Shown one piece after another: positions 49,168 to 61,356 of a stretch of 64,000 nt of DNA. Source of the DNA: Rhizophlyctis rosea (taxonomy: Eukaryota > Chytridiomycota > Chytridiomycetes > Rhizophlyctidales > Rhizophlyctidaceae); the NCBI GenBank assembly GCA_027596075.1, contig JADGJC010000028.1:1-64000 (forward strand). Direction: 5' to 3'. Under the pieces are notes generated by a model. The model saw only the letters and a list, made by a program, of their open reading frames with translations. It was not told the DNA's origin and did not search any database. Numbering within the stretch: position 1 is the first letter of the stretch; every line of letters starts with the position of its first letter. The position numbers were made by a program, and so were the translations under genes.

Positions 49168-51927
49168 TTAACACTGACACTCCTTCCAATCCTCGGCCGA
49201 CTCCCCGTCCTCCTCAACCCCATAGCCGCAATTTTCAAACTCGTCGTCGAACTGCTCCGTGTCGGTGGAAAAGCCCTCAACGCCGAAAGACTCACACTCC
49301 GTTGCGTTCCCAACGGTTGTGCGGGGATTGATGACATGGACGGCCTTGTTGGCGAAAACGGGAGGGTGGGTAGAGCTGTTGGGTATGATTGCGGGAGTGG
49401 GGATGTGGAGGGGGAAAGCATGAAGGGGAGGTGAGGGAATGTGAAGGGGTGGGTTGGGGTTTGGTTTTTTGGTGGTTTGGGGGTGTGGTGGGGGGGGGGG
49501 GGGGGGGCCCCCCCCCCGCGCGATGGGGCGGGTGGTGGTTGGTAGTGAGGGGCTTGGGTCGCTGTTACTTCGTGCCTCACCACCAGCTTCTCTCTCCACA
49601 ACCTCCGGCGGCGCAAAAGCCGGTAACGGCTCCGGTACATCCTCCTTCCCCGGCGACCCACCCCCCGGCAACACAACCAACTCACTCCAAGTCTGCCGTC
49701 TCCTCAACACCGGACTTCCCTCCTTCCCCTTCCCCTTCCCCTTCCCCGTCCCCCTCACCTCCCCCCTTCCCCCATCACTCCCCCCCGAACTCCCACTACT
49801 AACACTCCTCCGATCGCTAGCCGGCGGCGTACAAATCGCCGTGAAATAACTCCCACTCCCCGTTACGTACCCACTCCCACTATTCGTCGGCGGCCCACTA
49901 GGCTGGAACCCAAAATACGTCTCCTCATCCACATCAAACGTCTCCGGACACGAATAATATACCTCCTCATCATCTTCTGCCCCCATTTCATCGACCGGAC
50001 CCGCCAAATCAAAGTACCCCGCATTCGTACTCCCCCGACGATCCCTCCTACCCCTCCCCATCCGACTCGCCGGTGACCCACCCATAAGCAAAGGATTGAT
50101 ATCCTCATCCTCATCATCATCATCATCCTCACTACTCCCCGCCAACCCCCACTTCCCCCGCTTCCCACTCAACCTCTCCGAACTCCCCGCCTTCTTCACC
50201 CCAGAGTACTTCCCAACCTTATGCGTCCTTTCCTCCCTCATCCGCGAATTCTCGCTTCCCAACCGCTCCTTCTCCACCTCAGCGTCCGCGATCCATCTCC
50301 GGTACTCGGCGCTGAAGCCCACGCACGCGTCAAGCGCATCCGTTGCTGCCTCTACGCGCGGGGAGAGGTATCCGATTTGCGAGAGGAGGTCGCGGAGGGA
50401 GAGGGAGGAGTCGTGGAGGAGCATGCTGAGGCGGGCGCGGCGGAGGAGGGGGTCGGAGGGGGAGGTTGCGTGCGGGCCGCCGCCGGAGAGGAGGCTGGTT
50501 GTTGCGGAGGCGGCGGTTGGGGAAAGTGTCGTTGAGGTGGGGTTCGTGGATGTTGGAAGGGCCTCCTCGCCATCCAATAATGCCCTTCGGTACTCTGCGA
50601 TGGTGGCGATGATTTCACCTCTATGTAGTGCGTGCGCATCTGATTCGGATAGGAGGGTCGGCGGCGTTTGGATTTGGCCTTGGTATATTGACCGTCGGGT
50701 GGGGCGGGACGAGAGGAGGCCGAGTGTTTCTGATAGGAATTGTTGTTCGAAGCGGAGGACACGGAGGTCTTCCAGGAGGGAGGCGAAGGTTTCGTCCATG
50801 GATTCTAGGCGTTCCATGGAGCGACGAAGTTGATGTCGGAGTTCGATGGCGCGGCTGGAGAGGTTGCCGTAACGGATATTTGCGCGCGCTAGGTCGTGGT
50901 TGAGGGCTACTAGATCTGCTACAAGGTCTTTGATGTCGTGTCCCTGATCTAGTGAGCTGAACAACATTCACGTTGGTATTGACATCATCCACGCTGATCT
51001 GAGTGTCAAGTAAACAGTCCGCGCAGATGAGTGTGCCTACCTTTCCCTAGCACCCCTCTGCACATCCGTATTCCAGCTCTTTATCCGTTCGCCATGCCGA
51101 TTACTTCCCACCCTACTTCCACGTGCACTTCCGCCTCCATCACTCCTCCCACCCTCAAAACTTGATGCCCTTGCCCGCCGACCACTGAATACGGCTGCTG
51201 ATTCATCAGACATGACAGACCCCGCCCCGCCACTGACCAAATCTGGCGTCGCGTCCGTAGCCGTGTCAAAATCCCGCGTGTCAAACTCATCTCCTTCATC
51301 ATCCCTGTATTCTTCATCTGAATCCATGTATCGTCGTTGACGTGTGGTTGATTCATCGTAAGCCTAATATAGGTGTTACACATGATCAAATTCAATTAGT
51401 TGTCAGAGTTCAAATTTTCCCATGCAAGCAATCTTCTAGTGGTAGTCCAGCCTCATATTGAGTGATTCCAATCCCTCCGCCGAAACTTACCAACTGCCAG
51501 CCTGTCAACATCTGCCCTTTATCATTGACCATCTTCACTCGTCTATCCCACTCCCATGACCCCTCACTCCACCCTTCTCGTCCCTCTTCCCATGATCTTC
51601 TTCCCCAAGCCGACCATGCACACAGGCAACTTTCACACAAAAACTCACCGAATAAGCATTATCCCAAGAAGTGACAGGAGGACTTGCGAAGCCGGTAGTC
51701 CTATCGACAGCCTTTGCGCCCAAGACACCAAAGTCCGAGTCACTACCACCACGAGACGAACGAGGCGAGTGACCCATAAACCGTGCATGGACGCCTGTAC
51801 TCCGTCTCTTCGGCAAAGGAGGGGATATTATGTTTGCGACCAGGTCGGCATGGTCAGCATCAGGTGCTGACTTTCCCACGGAGCGGAGTAAAAGGTCCGG
51901 TGTTGCAAATGGAGGTGCGTTGGCCAT
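49168..51927 (-). CDS. uncharacterised acidic, helical, low-complexity protein
   Basis: At least four exons. Exon 1 starts at ATG 51927 (MANAPPFATPDLLLRSVGKS) and ends at a GTGAGT donor near 51650. A short exon near 51540-51492 reads RVKMVNDKGQMLTGWQL before GTAAGT. The next, 51365-51045, is acidic (MDSDEEYRDDEGDEFDTRDF). The long last exon (from about 50957) opens with a coiled-coil-like region: DIKDLVADLVALNHDLARAN, ELRHQLRRSMERLESMDETF, LLEDLRVLRFEQQFLSETLG. A second helical block (LRDLLSQIGYLSPRVEAATD) precedes an acidic run and a Pro/Gly/Ser-rich tail ending in CQC-stop. No family recognised. Inside the tail the DNA has an 18-G/10-C run (49490-49517) that may be mis-assembled. Confidence 0.6.
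49490..49517. repeat. G18-C10 homopolymer pair
   Basis: A run of 18 G is directly followed by 10 C, able to fold on itself. It lies inside the Pro/Gly tail of the minus-strand gene, where it encodes GGG then seven Pro. Confidence 0.9.
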
Positions 51928-53337
51928 TGCGAATAGCGCGTATTGGGTATATGAACTGTAGGAATATGGTAAGGCAAGAACGGGCTGCAGGAAGGGGTGT
52001 TAGCGCGTCTTATGACTGTGAGAACAGTTGGATGCGTCCAACATTGCGAAAGGGCGGGATGTGGCTGTCACTGTGGGTGACGACATGCATAAACATAGAA
52101 CAGTCTTCTTTACGTACTCACCCGTTTTCTCTCCTCCACCACTCACTCAAACTGCCTGGGAGACTGAAAGCCCTGCTTTCACACACACACACACACGTAA
52201 TGGGTGTCGACGGTATTGCTCACTTTTGCACGGTGGATAAGAGAGGGCAGACACTGCAGACTGCGACCTTCCCTACACTGTCACTTTCCCACGCTAATAG
52301 TTGTCAGAGTAATGAGGAGTATCGGACATATCGGAAGTTTTCAGTGAGAGTGTTGAGTCGACACGTGGTCCCAGTAGCCGGTAAATAAGTACAGTCTTCC
52401 CATCTGAATCATGAATGTCCCTTTCAGGCGGCAAGTTGTCAATCAGACCCTTCAATTGCAGATCAGGTCCGAAGACGTTTGCCCTGTGTGTGTGGGGATT
52501 GGGTCTCACAGAACACGTCAGCGGGTGGAGTTGCATGTTGGCCCAGGCCAGAACGACCGAGAAAGCGTGTGGCGCACCATTTGGGGAAGGTGTGGCGTAC
52601 AGTATGGGTGGGACAGTGGAGACGGATTGACATAAACTGGGAGACACTGGGTGATACACTGTGACACAGAGTGACACAGAGTGACACAACCTGAAAGGTT
52701 GGGTTCGAACAGGTGGGTATGACAGGCCAGGGAAAGGACCCTCGTGATGCTGAAGGAAGGGTCCTTTGACTGTGTGGGGTGATCACTAATGTTGAAAGGC
52801 ACCCTTCACAGTGAAAGACGGTGACGTTTGAACACACCCAAAGTTATGAACAATGAGAAGCAGAATGCTTCTTTGGGTTCTCTAGCGCATGCTCTCGCAG
52901 CTCGTTGGGTAATGTAACCCTGAAGTAGCTCCATCCCTTCAAACTACGGCACTTGCCCTACCATGTCTGAATGATTGAAAGTATTGGGTTCCACTTGGCA
53001 GATTTTCCCATGCGTGCACCCTTTTCGGAGTGTCCAATGAAGACTTTGAACAAAGAGGGGAATTACATGCACATTTCTATCCACTTAGGACGGATGTTAC
53101 ATTCTGAGCAATCACAAGTAACCCACGTTTGCGATGACGCCAAGCTGGCAATGGCCGAGGGCAGAGATACCCATAGCGCAAGAAGGATGACGCTCGCCAA
53201 AGAAGAGCAGGTGTGTATCCCAGTAGAAAACAGAGTCAAAGGGATGGCGGCATCGTCACACTCGTCGCAAACATTGTTTTTCGCATCTTTAAAAATTCGA
53301 AATGTGCAAGCAAGTGTTCGTGATCGACCATTTTACG
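51928..53337. other. intergenic between divergent genes, with small repeats
   Basis: A (CA)n run lies at about 52181-52197, and a 10-bp repeat of GAGTGACACA type is present three times at about 52655-52690. No gene is supported. A 145-codon plus-strand frame at 52971-53408 has no motif or protein-like texture. Confidence 0.4.
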
Positions 53338-53467
53338 TACCGGGAAAATCGGAAAACAATCACATGGTGTGGTCACCGTGCCACGAAAGCACAGTGATGC
53401 TATTTTGAGGGCACAGTGTTGCTGACATGTGTTGCGCCACGAGTGAATGTTTTCCGATTTTTGCGGT
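53338..53467. repeat. 130-bp foldback element
   Basis: The left arm (53338-53362) and right arm (53443-53467) are inverted copies matching at about 22 of 25 positions, including the perfect 14-mer AAAATCGGAAAACA. About 80 bp lie between them. It resembles a small foldback or MITE-like element, but no clear target-site duplication or transposase is visible. Confidence 0.65.
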
Positions 53468-53793
53468 AAATGAACAAGCCACCGCCACTTTTCGGACAGG
53501 GAGGGTTTCTGCAAGGTGGACGCGCGGGTTTCTTTTTATCATCGGACATATACCCTTACGTCAATTTAACCATCTTCAATGTAAATTCGTCCGAATCCTC
53601 TTTGCGCTAAAGTCCAGATAACACACATTCATTCATAGCCGAAGGGTGACTAGGGTGTGTAGATGATCATCTTGTCAGATCCATTGCCCTTGCCAACGAA
53701 CATGACTCAGCTGTTTTTGACAGGTGTCGCCCGGATTGGACATCATCTAACACAACTCGACCTTGACATCCTCCGCAAAAGCCCTCTGACTGA

Positions 53794-56091
53794 ATGTCCA
53801 CAGACTCCCTTCCCCCCCCTCCATATCCAGACCTCTCCGCCGCACTCCTCGCCGTCACCGTCAAAGTCCCGCCCCGCCTATCATCAGAAGCGTTCAAAAC
53901 AAGCCATGATCGTAAGCTCATGCGCTCTGTAGTATCTTTCACAAACAGCGGACGCCCCCGAGGGCATCCACTGCACCCTCCCGCTCAAGGCGGGATGGTG
54001 AGCGGAGGCGAAATGATAGCTGCAGGCATGGATGGTGCTGGGCCGTATGGATATGGGTATGGTGCGGGGCCGATGGTGGAACAGGGTGGCGGGATTGCGG
54101 GACGGAATAATCAGGGTGTTAATAATGGGGATGTAAGGGGAGGAATAAGTGACGAGCCATCCGCAGCATCCGTCCGGCTGATGGGATTAAAAATCAAACC
54201 ATCAACACGACCCCCTCCACCTCCACCACCCACCGTCACCAGCGCACCTTCATTCGCTTCATCATCCCTACCCTCCACACCATCCGACCAATCCAAAACA
54301 CCGGGAGACACATTCACCGACATCCTCACAACCCGCCCTCGCCGCCGCACAACACCCACCACACCCTCCTCCAAACCCCGCACAAAACCTCTCTCCACCT
54401 CAGCTCGCTCATCCACCACCAGCATCATGACAACGCATCAATTCGCACCAGACTCCCCCTCAGAAACCTCCGAACCCCTCCCCCCAAACCCCCGCACCCC
54501 AACCCCCTACCCACCAGACCACACCCACCTCCCCACCGACCCCACGGACCCCTTCTTCGATGACATAAGCGGGTGGAACGCCGACGATCCAACAACAGCC
54601 ATAACAACAATCGACGAAGGCGTTCAACGCATGCTGGAACGGCTTGGTGGGGGGGCATGTTTGGTGTATGAGAGGTTTGATGAGTGTGGGAGTGTGGAGG
54701 GGAGGGGGAGTTTGAAGGGGAGGGGTGTGGTGGGTGGGGAGAGGGGGAGGAGGGGGGCCGGGGGGCCGGTTGGGGGGGGGGGGGGGCGGGGCGGCGGCGG
54801 GGAGGGGGCGGGGTGTGAGTGGGGGGTTGAGGGGGATGCGGGTGGAGGAGGATGAGGAGGTTGAGGAGGGGGATGTGGACGGTGGTGAGGGAGGTGCGGA
54901 TGGAAGGGATGGGGAGAGGAGCGGGCAGCTTGGCCAGGGAAGGAGATCATCGAACGATGGCCACACAGTAGGTGGAGATACGGCAGAGGGGAATTCTGCA
55001 TCCGGGAACGGAAACAACCACCAACTGTCAACTACTACATACAAGCAGATGCCTTACACACCCCACCACCACACCCGAAAACTCAAACCCCGCACCCCCC
55101 CCCAACCCCCACACCCCCCACCATACACCCCCCGCGGCGAGAGCCCGCAAACCACCACCCAACCCCCCCCCCCAACACACCCCGCACCCCCCAAAAACCC
55201 AAACAGCCCGCAGAATACAACCCCCTGTCCGAACCCCCGCTAACAACAACCCTACCCCTCCCACCACAACACCCATCAACACCCTCAATCCCTCTCCTCC
55301 GCCGCACCTCAACAACAACAGACGTCCTAGTCCACCCAACAGGTACAGAACTCACTCCACTCCCACTCTCAACACCCGCAACGGGTATTCCAGCTCTAGA
55401 TGCTTGTCCAAAGTTGCCGAATACGTCACCGACAGGAACGGGATCTACACGTCCGACAACGGCGTTACCGACGTCGAGGACACCGCGGGCGAGAACGGCG
55501 GTTGGGGGAAGGGGGTGGGCTTCAGATCCTGCTGCCGCGCTAGTCGGAGGAGGAGGAGGGGGAGGAGCAACACCACTAACCCGCCTCTGGTCCTCCGATC
55601 CCACACTCTACAACACCCCCCCACCAAACACCTACCATCCCTACACCTGCCAAACTCCCTACCCCTACCCCGTCCCCCCTGACCCATACCCCCACCACAT
55701 CCCCCGCACCCCCTCAATGCCCCACCTAGACCACCCCACCTACCACCCCTCCTCCCTCCCAGAAACATTCCCAACATCCTCAGAACACATCGCAACCCTC
55801 CGAAAACGCCTCCTCTCCTCCGCTCACAACTCCCGGTTGCGGTCTTCTTCTCCTTCCACATCACCATCAACAAGAGGCACAAGCGCACGGTTACGACATG
55901 ACGTTGTCGGTGTAGTGTTAGGAAGACGGTACTGTGTTGGCGGGGAGGGGGAAAGGGAGGGAGGGGATGCGGGGAGGGTGAGGCCTTTTACTGCTATTGG
56001 GAGAGTGACGTTGGGGGATGGTAGTGGGAGAGTGGGAGGGGGGAAGGGTGGGGTGGGGGGTGGTGGGGTGGGGAAGGGGGTGGGGACTTGA
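53794..56091 (+). CDS. uncharacterised low-complexity Pro/Ser/Thr/Gly-rich protein
   Basis: ATG 53794 opens MSTDSLPPPPYPDLSAALLA and reads well to about 54640 (SAASVRLMGLKIKPSTRPPP, DPFFDDISGWNADDPTTAIT, TTIDEGVQRMLERLGGGACL). From 54740, G-rich and then C-rich homopolymer tracts leave several frames open and the best frame changes: an acidic part near 54830-54960, then a piece at 55390-55470, then 55560-56091 (PTLYNTPPPNTYHPYTCQTP, SSEHIATLRKRLLSSAHNSR). Either introns or homopolymer errors separate them. No family recognised; the N-terminal start DSLPPPPYPDL resembles fungal adaptor-like short motifs but proves nothing. Confidence 0.45.
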
Positions 56092-56471
56092 TTTGGCGTA
56101 GGGAAGGGTTGGGTTTCTTGGATTTCTGTACATAGCCTATAAGCAGCGCTCAACGATTAAAGGGTCTTGATGTGACCTCAATGTTCCAGGCAGTTTCAGG
56201 TCTTTCAAAACATTTGCTGCTTTGCGGGCTGTTGACAAAAGGGTTGGTGGTCCTCAAGCAACCTTTTCGAACGCCCCATTTGGGTTGACATCCATTCTTC
56301 TAGCTTTGACATTGCGCGGGACCCGCAAAAGCAAAGGCCACCCATCTCCCAGCCAAGCCTTCAAGCCAAAAATACTTTTGCCAAAAAGGCCACGCGAAAT
56401 AATATTCATACGATTGCAAAGGAAAAAACAATAACCCCTTCACGTACAAACATCGAATACTTGCTGCTAAA
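56092..56471. other. intergenic between convergent genes
   Basis: 3' sides of the low-complexity gene and the GGA gene. No gene seen. Confidence 0.45.
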
Positions 56472-59436
56472 TCATTGATCTGCATACTCCCCCTGTTCGT
56501 TTACCTCCGCCCCATTCACCGCATACTTGACCTTAAATCGTACTCGTAAGGATTCCTACGTCGTCAAGCCCCGGTATGTCAATTCACTTGTCACCTCTAT
56601 CGAAACGTTTCTCAACGGCGCACATTACCTTGGCTGGATTGCCAATCTGCATGCTCTGTTTCACCTGCGTCTGATTCAATGGCGCAACTGTGGTCCCACT
56701 GAGCCCGTCCATGCGTAAAGTCATGGACTGTCCGATGAGGAAAGCGCATCGATAATCAGTTACCAGCGGAAGAGTGCCCACCATTGGACCGAGGTAAGTG
56801 ATCCCCTTACCTTGGGAACAGCCAACTGGAACTCCAAATCCGTAAACGGCACAGGCGTGACGTTGATAAATGTCGCCTCCGCTTTCCATCCGCTAGGTTC
56901 GGACGTCAAGCGGAACTTGATCTGCAGGCCATTTTTGTCGAAGATTTTGACTGCAGGTTACAATGCCGTTTTAGCGGAACATCGTCAACATAGTTGAAAC
57001 ACATCGTAACAAACCTTCCCGTGGCGCCGTCGATGTGCCGGTCGCTGCTTGTTGTGCTGGAGCTCCAAATCCACCCAACAGATCGAACCCTCCGTTATTT
57101 GCAGATTGAGCCGCGGGAGGCTTTTGTGAGATACCAGAAAACAAGTCTGGTAATCGGGAACGTCAAAACTCAGCTCGCCCCTAAATGAAACGCCCTGGGG
57201 CATACTTACCGCCGGTCTGAGGAGTCGCGGGTTTGTGTTGGGGCTGGGGCGTCGTGCCGCGCGGCGGTGTTGCGGCTGATGTAAGTCATTAATCATTCGC
57301 TACCCTTGCACACGTCAAAATGAGAGAAAGTAATAGTACCTGGAGACGATGACCCAAACGATACCAAGCCATGGAATGCCGGTTGCGCCAATTGACCAGC
57401 ACCGATGGGTTTTGGCGTCCCACTCGGCCCACTTCCCAGTCCCAACTGTTGCCCACCTATTGGCGCCTGACCCACTGAAGGTGCTCCGAATGCTGCAAAT
57501 CCTCCCCCGAAACCGCTTGATGAAGCTGTGCCCCCTGTATATCCTGGTGGTTGACTCGGACCTGCCGGAGCATTACTTGAGAAATTCAAGCTGCTCAGAT
57601 CATCCAGTAGGTCTGGAAGTAATTAATCGGTAATGGCCTGTGAAGCAAACATTGAATTGTGCCCTTACTTCCAAGACCCCCTGCCGTTGCGGGCAGATTA
57701 GCAGTACCGGGCGACGGCCCTGACGTGGCAGACGCAGGAGATGCTCCTGACGAAGGCGAGGTCGTGGGAGGTGCGGACCAATCATCTAAGTCAATCAGAC
57801 TGATTGGACCCGCTTTCGATGGCTGATTGAGCTCCTTCGGTGGTGCGCTCGTTTTGCTGCACAGAATGTCATTAGCATTATACAGTGTGGGCCCGTCCTT
57901 CGATCAAAGACATACCCAGCTTCTGCATCGCTTCTGGTGATGGGTTTCCCGCTTTTGAATTCTTCATACTTGTTTATCACCAAATTGATAAGATCGTTGA
58001 GTTCCAGCAGCCGCGCTGTTTCCAGCCAGCGTTAGCGCATTGCCCTACGATTCGTGCTCCGAGCCCCAAACCACTCACCAATCCGCTCATCATCATCCCC
58101 ATCTCCAATCAACTTCTGAATCCTCGGTTGAGCCGTTTTCGCGCTCCCATACAACTCCTCCACGGTCGAATCCCGCTGCCACCGGTCTTCCGGCTTCTTT
58201 TGATTCAACATGTCGTTCAACAGGATAACGCGCTGTTCTATCCTGTCGATTTCGCTTTCCACCTCCTTTTTGTAATCCGGCCTACGTTCGGTATCCTAAA
58301 TGTCGTTGTTGATATACAGTTTCCCACGTGACGTTCGATATTCCAACATACATAACCAGACATAATCTTCATTAAATCGTTGGCCTGTTCCAATGCAGCT
58401 GGTGTCCCAAGCCGTAGTAGCTCTTGCAATTTCTATCAAACCAATGATGAGTTTGACGTCAGGTACATCGCTTTGCCGCAAAATCTCATACCGCTCCTTG
58501 CGCAATTTTGTCTTCTTCTTCCAGCTCTTCTTCCGTCTTCAAGGCCTAAGGGTACTTTACTCAGTCCTTTTTCATACAGAAAAACATGCCAGATCAGATC
58601 CCCACCTCTGGTTCGGTCAGCACGCTAGCTGCCTCCTTTGATAATGGCGGGAAACGATATCCTGCAAAACAAAAAGTCAACATGGCGGACGGTATGCTCG
58701 GTCATATGAAAAGAGATCAACGTACCCTTATAAGAAAGAAGTCTATACATGTCGTTGATATGCTTGAAATCATTTTTGTATCGAGATGAAACGCACAGGG
58801 TGGCATTCCATTGCTGAACCAGTTCCAAAATCCGGTGTTGAACCATAGAGGTGTTCTGTCATCGCAAGACATATTCGTCATTCCATGAAGTCCAAAAGCC
58901 GCATGGTGGCTGCTTTTCACTCACCATGGGTCGCTCCGGAAATGACCTAACTAATTCATTCAGAAATTCCTTCGTGGAGATGATTAGATGGAAGGGATAG
59001 CCGCAATTCTTCACGCAGTAGTCCAGTAGCTATTCAGGAATTTGTCAATCATCAATTCCATAAACTCCCGTCGGTAACAATGTGACGACATACTGTCAAC
59101 GCGTGCATAGCGGATCCCCCACTCCTTCCATTCACGTTCCGTACAATTGCGAAAGCAGCGTCCCTGGGACTTGGAAAAGCTTTCGTCAAAATGGTCTTCC
59201 ACCTTTGCAAAAGTACATGTGTGATGACACGTACTATGATTTTTGCTTCTGATTTATTAGGTCGCATATCTCCAGCACTAGTGCGAGGTTGGGCTCTCGA
59301 GACTCGGACATGCAGACGTGGTCTATTGTCAAAGGCAACATTTTAACTTTTTTCGTCCCTGTCTCAAAGCGTCGGGCTGAGAAAGAGAGTCGACATACTG
59401 ACCAACCATCTGCTCAACAGTCATCCAGGACGTCAT
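56472..59436 (-). CDS. GGA1: GGA-type clathrin adaptor (VHS-GAT-GAE)
   Basis: ARF-dependent adaptor sorting cargo between trans-Golgi and endosomes. Many short exons from ATG 59436. VHS domain: MTSWMTVEQMV, DHVCMSESREPNLALVLEIC then DLINQKQK, AFPSPRDAAFAIVRNVNGRS, LLDYCVKNCGYPFHLIISTK, ILELVQQWNATLCVSS, INDMYRLLSYKG. GAT domain: LLRLGTPAALEQANDLMKIM, DRIEQRVILLNDMLNQKK, ELNDLINLVINKYEEFKSGK. The hinge is Ala/Pro/Gly/Ser-rich and includes SLIDLDDWSAPP and DLLDDLSSL, acidic-hydrophobic motifs of the clathrin- or ear-binding kind. The gamma-ear domain closes: KIFDKNGLQIKFRL, AEATFINVTPVPFTDLEFQL, SGTTVAPLNQTQVKQSMQIG, VRFKVKYAVNGAEVNEQGEY, TGA at 56472. Domain order and length are typical for fungal Gga proteins. 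Confidence 0.92.
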
Positions 59437-60018
59437 TGCGGCGATTTTGACTCTGCTGACTTGAGGAAGATATGGAAGCGAAACGTAAGTTGCTCAGCTT
59501 CCAAACGCACATAGCCAATGTCAGTCGTCGCCCTCACCTAGATGCAAAACGGTATACAGAAAAGGAATATGGTCGTCTGACGCGTCTGCGTGAAGGTGTA
59601 GCTATTTGTGGACGGTGCGATGAAGGTGAAGGCGTGTGAAAGCGAAATGGCGATACTCTCCTTCCCAGCTTCTGGGCTGACTTCAATTCATTTCCAGGAT
59701 CCAGCCACATCGCCGATTGACATTTGTGGGACAGGTGCAACATCGTGCCAACATGACATGAGTAATCAAATGTGTGCGATTTCTCACCCAATCCTTGCAC
59801 CCAAAAATAACTCATCTGCCCTTCGGGCTGTTATTTCATAAAAGAAGCACACCAAACCAACAAGACTTCGAGACGAAGCCGTGCGTCCTGTAGGCAAGTC
59901 TGTACATATCATCGTAGGTAAGCACTTCACCAATCGCGCTGCCTGCCCGCGTCCTTTTATTTACATTGCTACAGCCACCTATCACAACCCCCACCAACTG
60001 CGTTGACCAACCATAACC
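59437..60018. other. intergenic between divergent genes
   Basis: Shared promoter region of GGA (-) and the 3-hydroxyanthranilate dioxygenase (+). No gene or repeat seen. Confidence 0.45.
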
Positions 60019-60706
60019 ATGCCTCTCCTGCCACCTATCAACTTCCCCAAGTGGCTGAAAGAGAACGAACACCTTCTCCAACCTCCAGTGAACAACTTCT
60101 GTCTATGGAATTCCGCGGACTTTACGGTTATGGCGGTTGGCGGCCCCAACGCGCGAACAGACTATCATGTCAACGAGACGGAGGTAGATTGCATATCCTG
60201 CGCATATCAGACTGCCAAATCCTGACGATTTCATCATGTAGGAATGGTTTTATCAATACAAAGGAGATATGCTCCTGAAAGTTGTTGATGATGGAGAATT
60301 CAAAGACATCCCCATCAAAGAAGGAGAGATGTTTCTTCTGCCAGGTCCGCTTCCTCTTCGAAAAATCCTGCATTGGGTGGCATTCTCACCTGAAAACCTT
60401 GCAGGAAATACTCCTCACAACCCCGTCCGCTTTGCCGACACAATTGGGATCGTCATTGAACGCAAACGGCCGGAGAATTCTCTAGGTACTTGATGTTACA
60501 GCGGCAGAAATGCGGGGACAGAACTAACATCTCAACGACTAGACCGTCTCCGATGGTACTGCACAAACTGCAAAGAGATCGTTTACGAAGATGCATTCCA
60601 CTGCACGGATCTAGGAAAGCAGCTGAAGCCTGTTATTGAAAAGTATTACGCGTCGGAGGATCTGCGCACGTGTCCCAAATGTGGGACTGTCAATCCCAGA
60701 AAGTAA
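60019..60706 (+). CDS. BNA1: 3-hydroxyanthranilate 3,4-dioxygenase (kynurenine pathway)
   Basis: Opens the ring of 3-hydroxyanthranilate on the way from tryptophan to NAD. Four exons (60019-60183, 60242-60344, 60405-60485, 60543-60706) join in frame to 170 aa, the normal length. Exon 1: [40 protein letters not shown], then [11 protein letters not shown]. Across the splice: [37 protein letters not shown]. The iron ligands are the His of DYHVN, a Glu of TEEWF and the His of NTPHNP. The C-terminal rubredoxin-like pair of Cys motifs is present: [18 protein letters not shown] and [18 protein letters not shown]. The TAA at 60704 sits at the expected C-terminus. Confidence 0.96.
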
Positions 60707-61109
60707 CTCGACGCACGGTAAAAGTAGGATGTAAATATGTATATAATGTAGTATGTTCCGCAGGCGGCAGAACCGTTCATTGCAAGATCTGTTCCCGAAG
60801 TCCGCAACTGTTTTAGCGTGTTGCATTCTTCCTCACAACAACTACTCAACTGGCGATGTTCTCACAACCAGAGCTGTGAGCGTTCGAGTAAGACCACAGC
60901 AAAAGATGCTAGCACACTGGTCATAACTACTCTGTAAGAAAAGAAAGTGGCGACTGGCTGCTCTGCATCACACATTGCAAATACAAAGAAACGACAAGCA
61001 CAAGCCATTCTATAATACACCCACGACCATGTACAGTACAAGCACAACCATGTATGGTACAAGCCAAGCCGCGGCGGTGTATAGTACAAAGGCTCATCGA
61101 CGAACTTGA
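60707..61109. other. intergenic, with three short imperfect direct repeats
   Basis: Imperfect units related to CATGTACAGTACAAGC, CATGTATGGTACAAGCC and GTGTATAGTACAAAGGC lie at about 61028-61092. No gene seen. Confidence 0.45.
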
Positions 61110-61356
61110 AGCAGTTGAAGGGGTAGCATGTTCAGCTCCTCCTCCAACACTTGCTGGCAAAAAGCCAGTAATCACCAGGATGCTGCCCTCCTCTATGAGT
61201 ACATTCGCCCTCCTGGCGGTTCGTCGATGTTTTACAGAATAGTCCACAAGCAGTTGACGGGGTAGCATGTTCAGCTCCTCCTCCAACACTTGGTAGCAAA
61301 AAGCCAACCATCACCGGGATGCTGCCCTCCTCTATGGGTACATTCGCCCTCCCGGA
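61110..61356. repeat. direct duplication of a ~107-bp unit, 139-bp offset
   Basis: Copy A (61110-61217) and copy B (61249-61356) share long blocks such as GGTAGCATGTTCAGCTCCTC and GATGCTGCCCTCCTCTATG with about 10% differences. Copy A is flanked by an inverted 11-mer (CATCGACGAAC at 61094 and GTTCGTCGATG at 61219). On the minus strand both copies read related peptides (SVGGGAEHATPSTA), but no full gene results. Confidence 0.8.
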
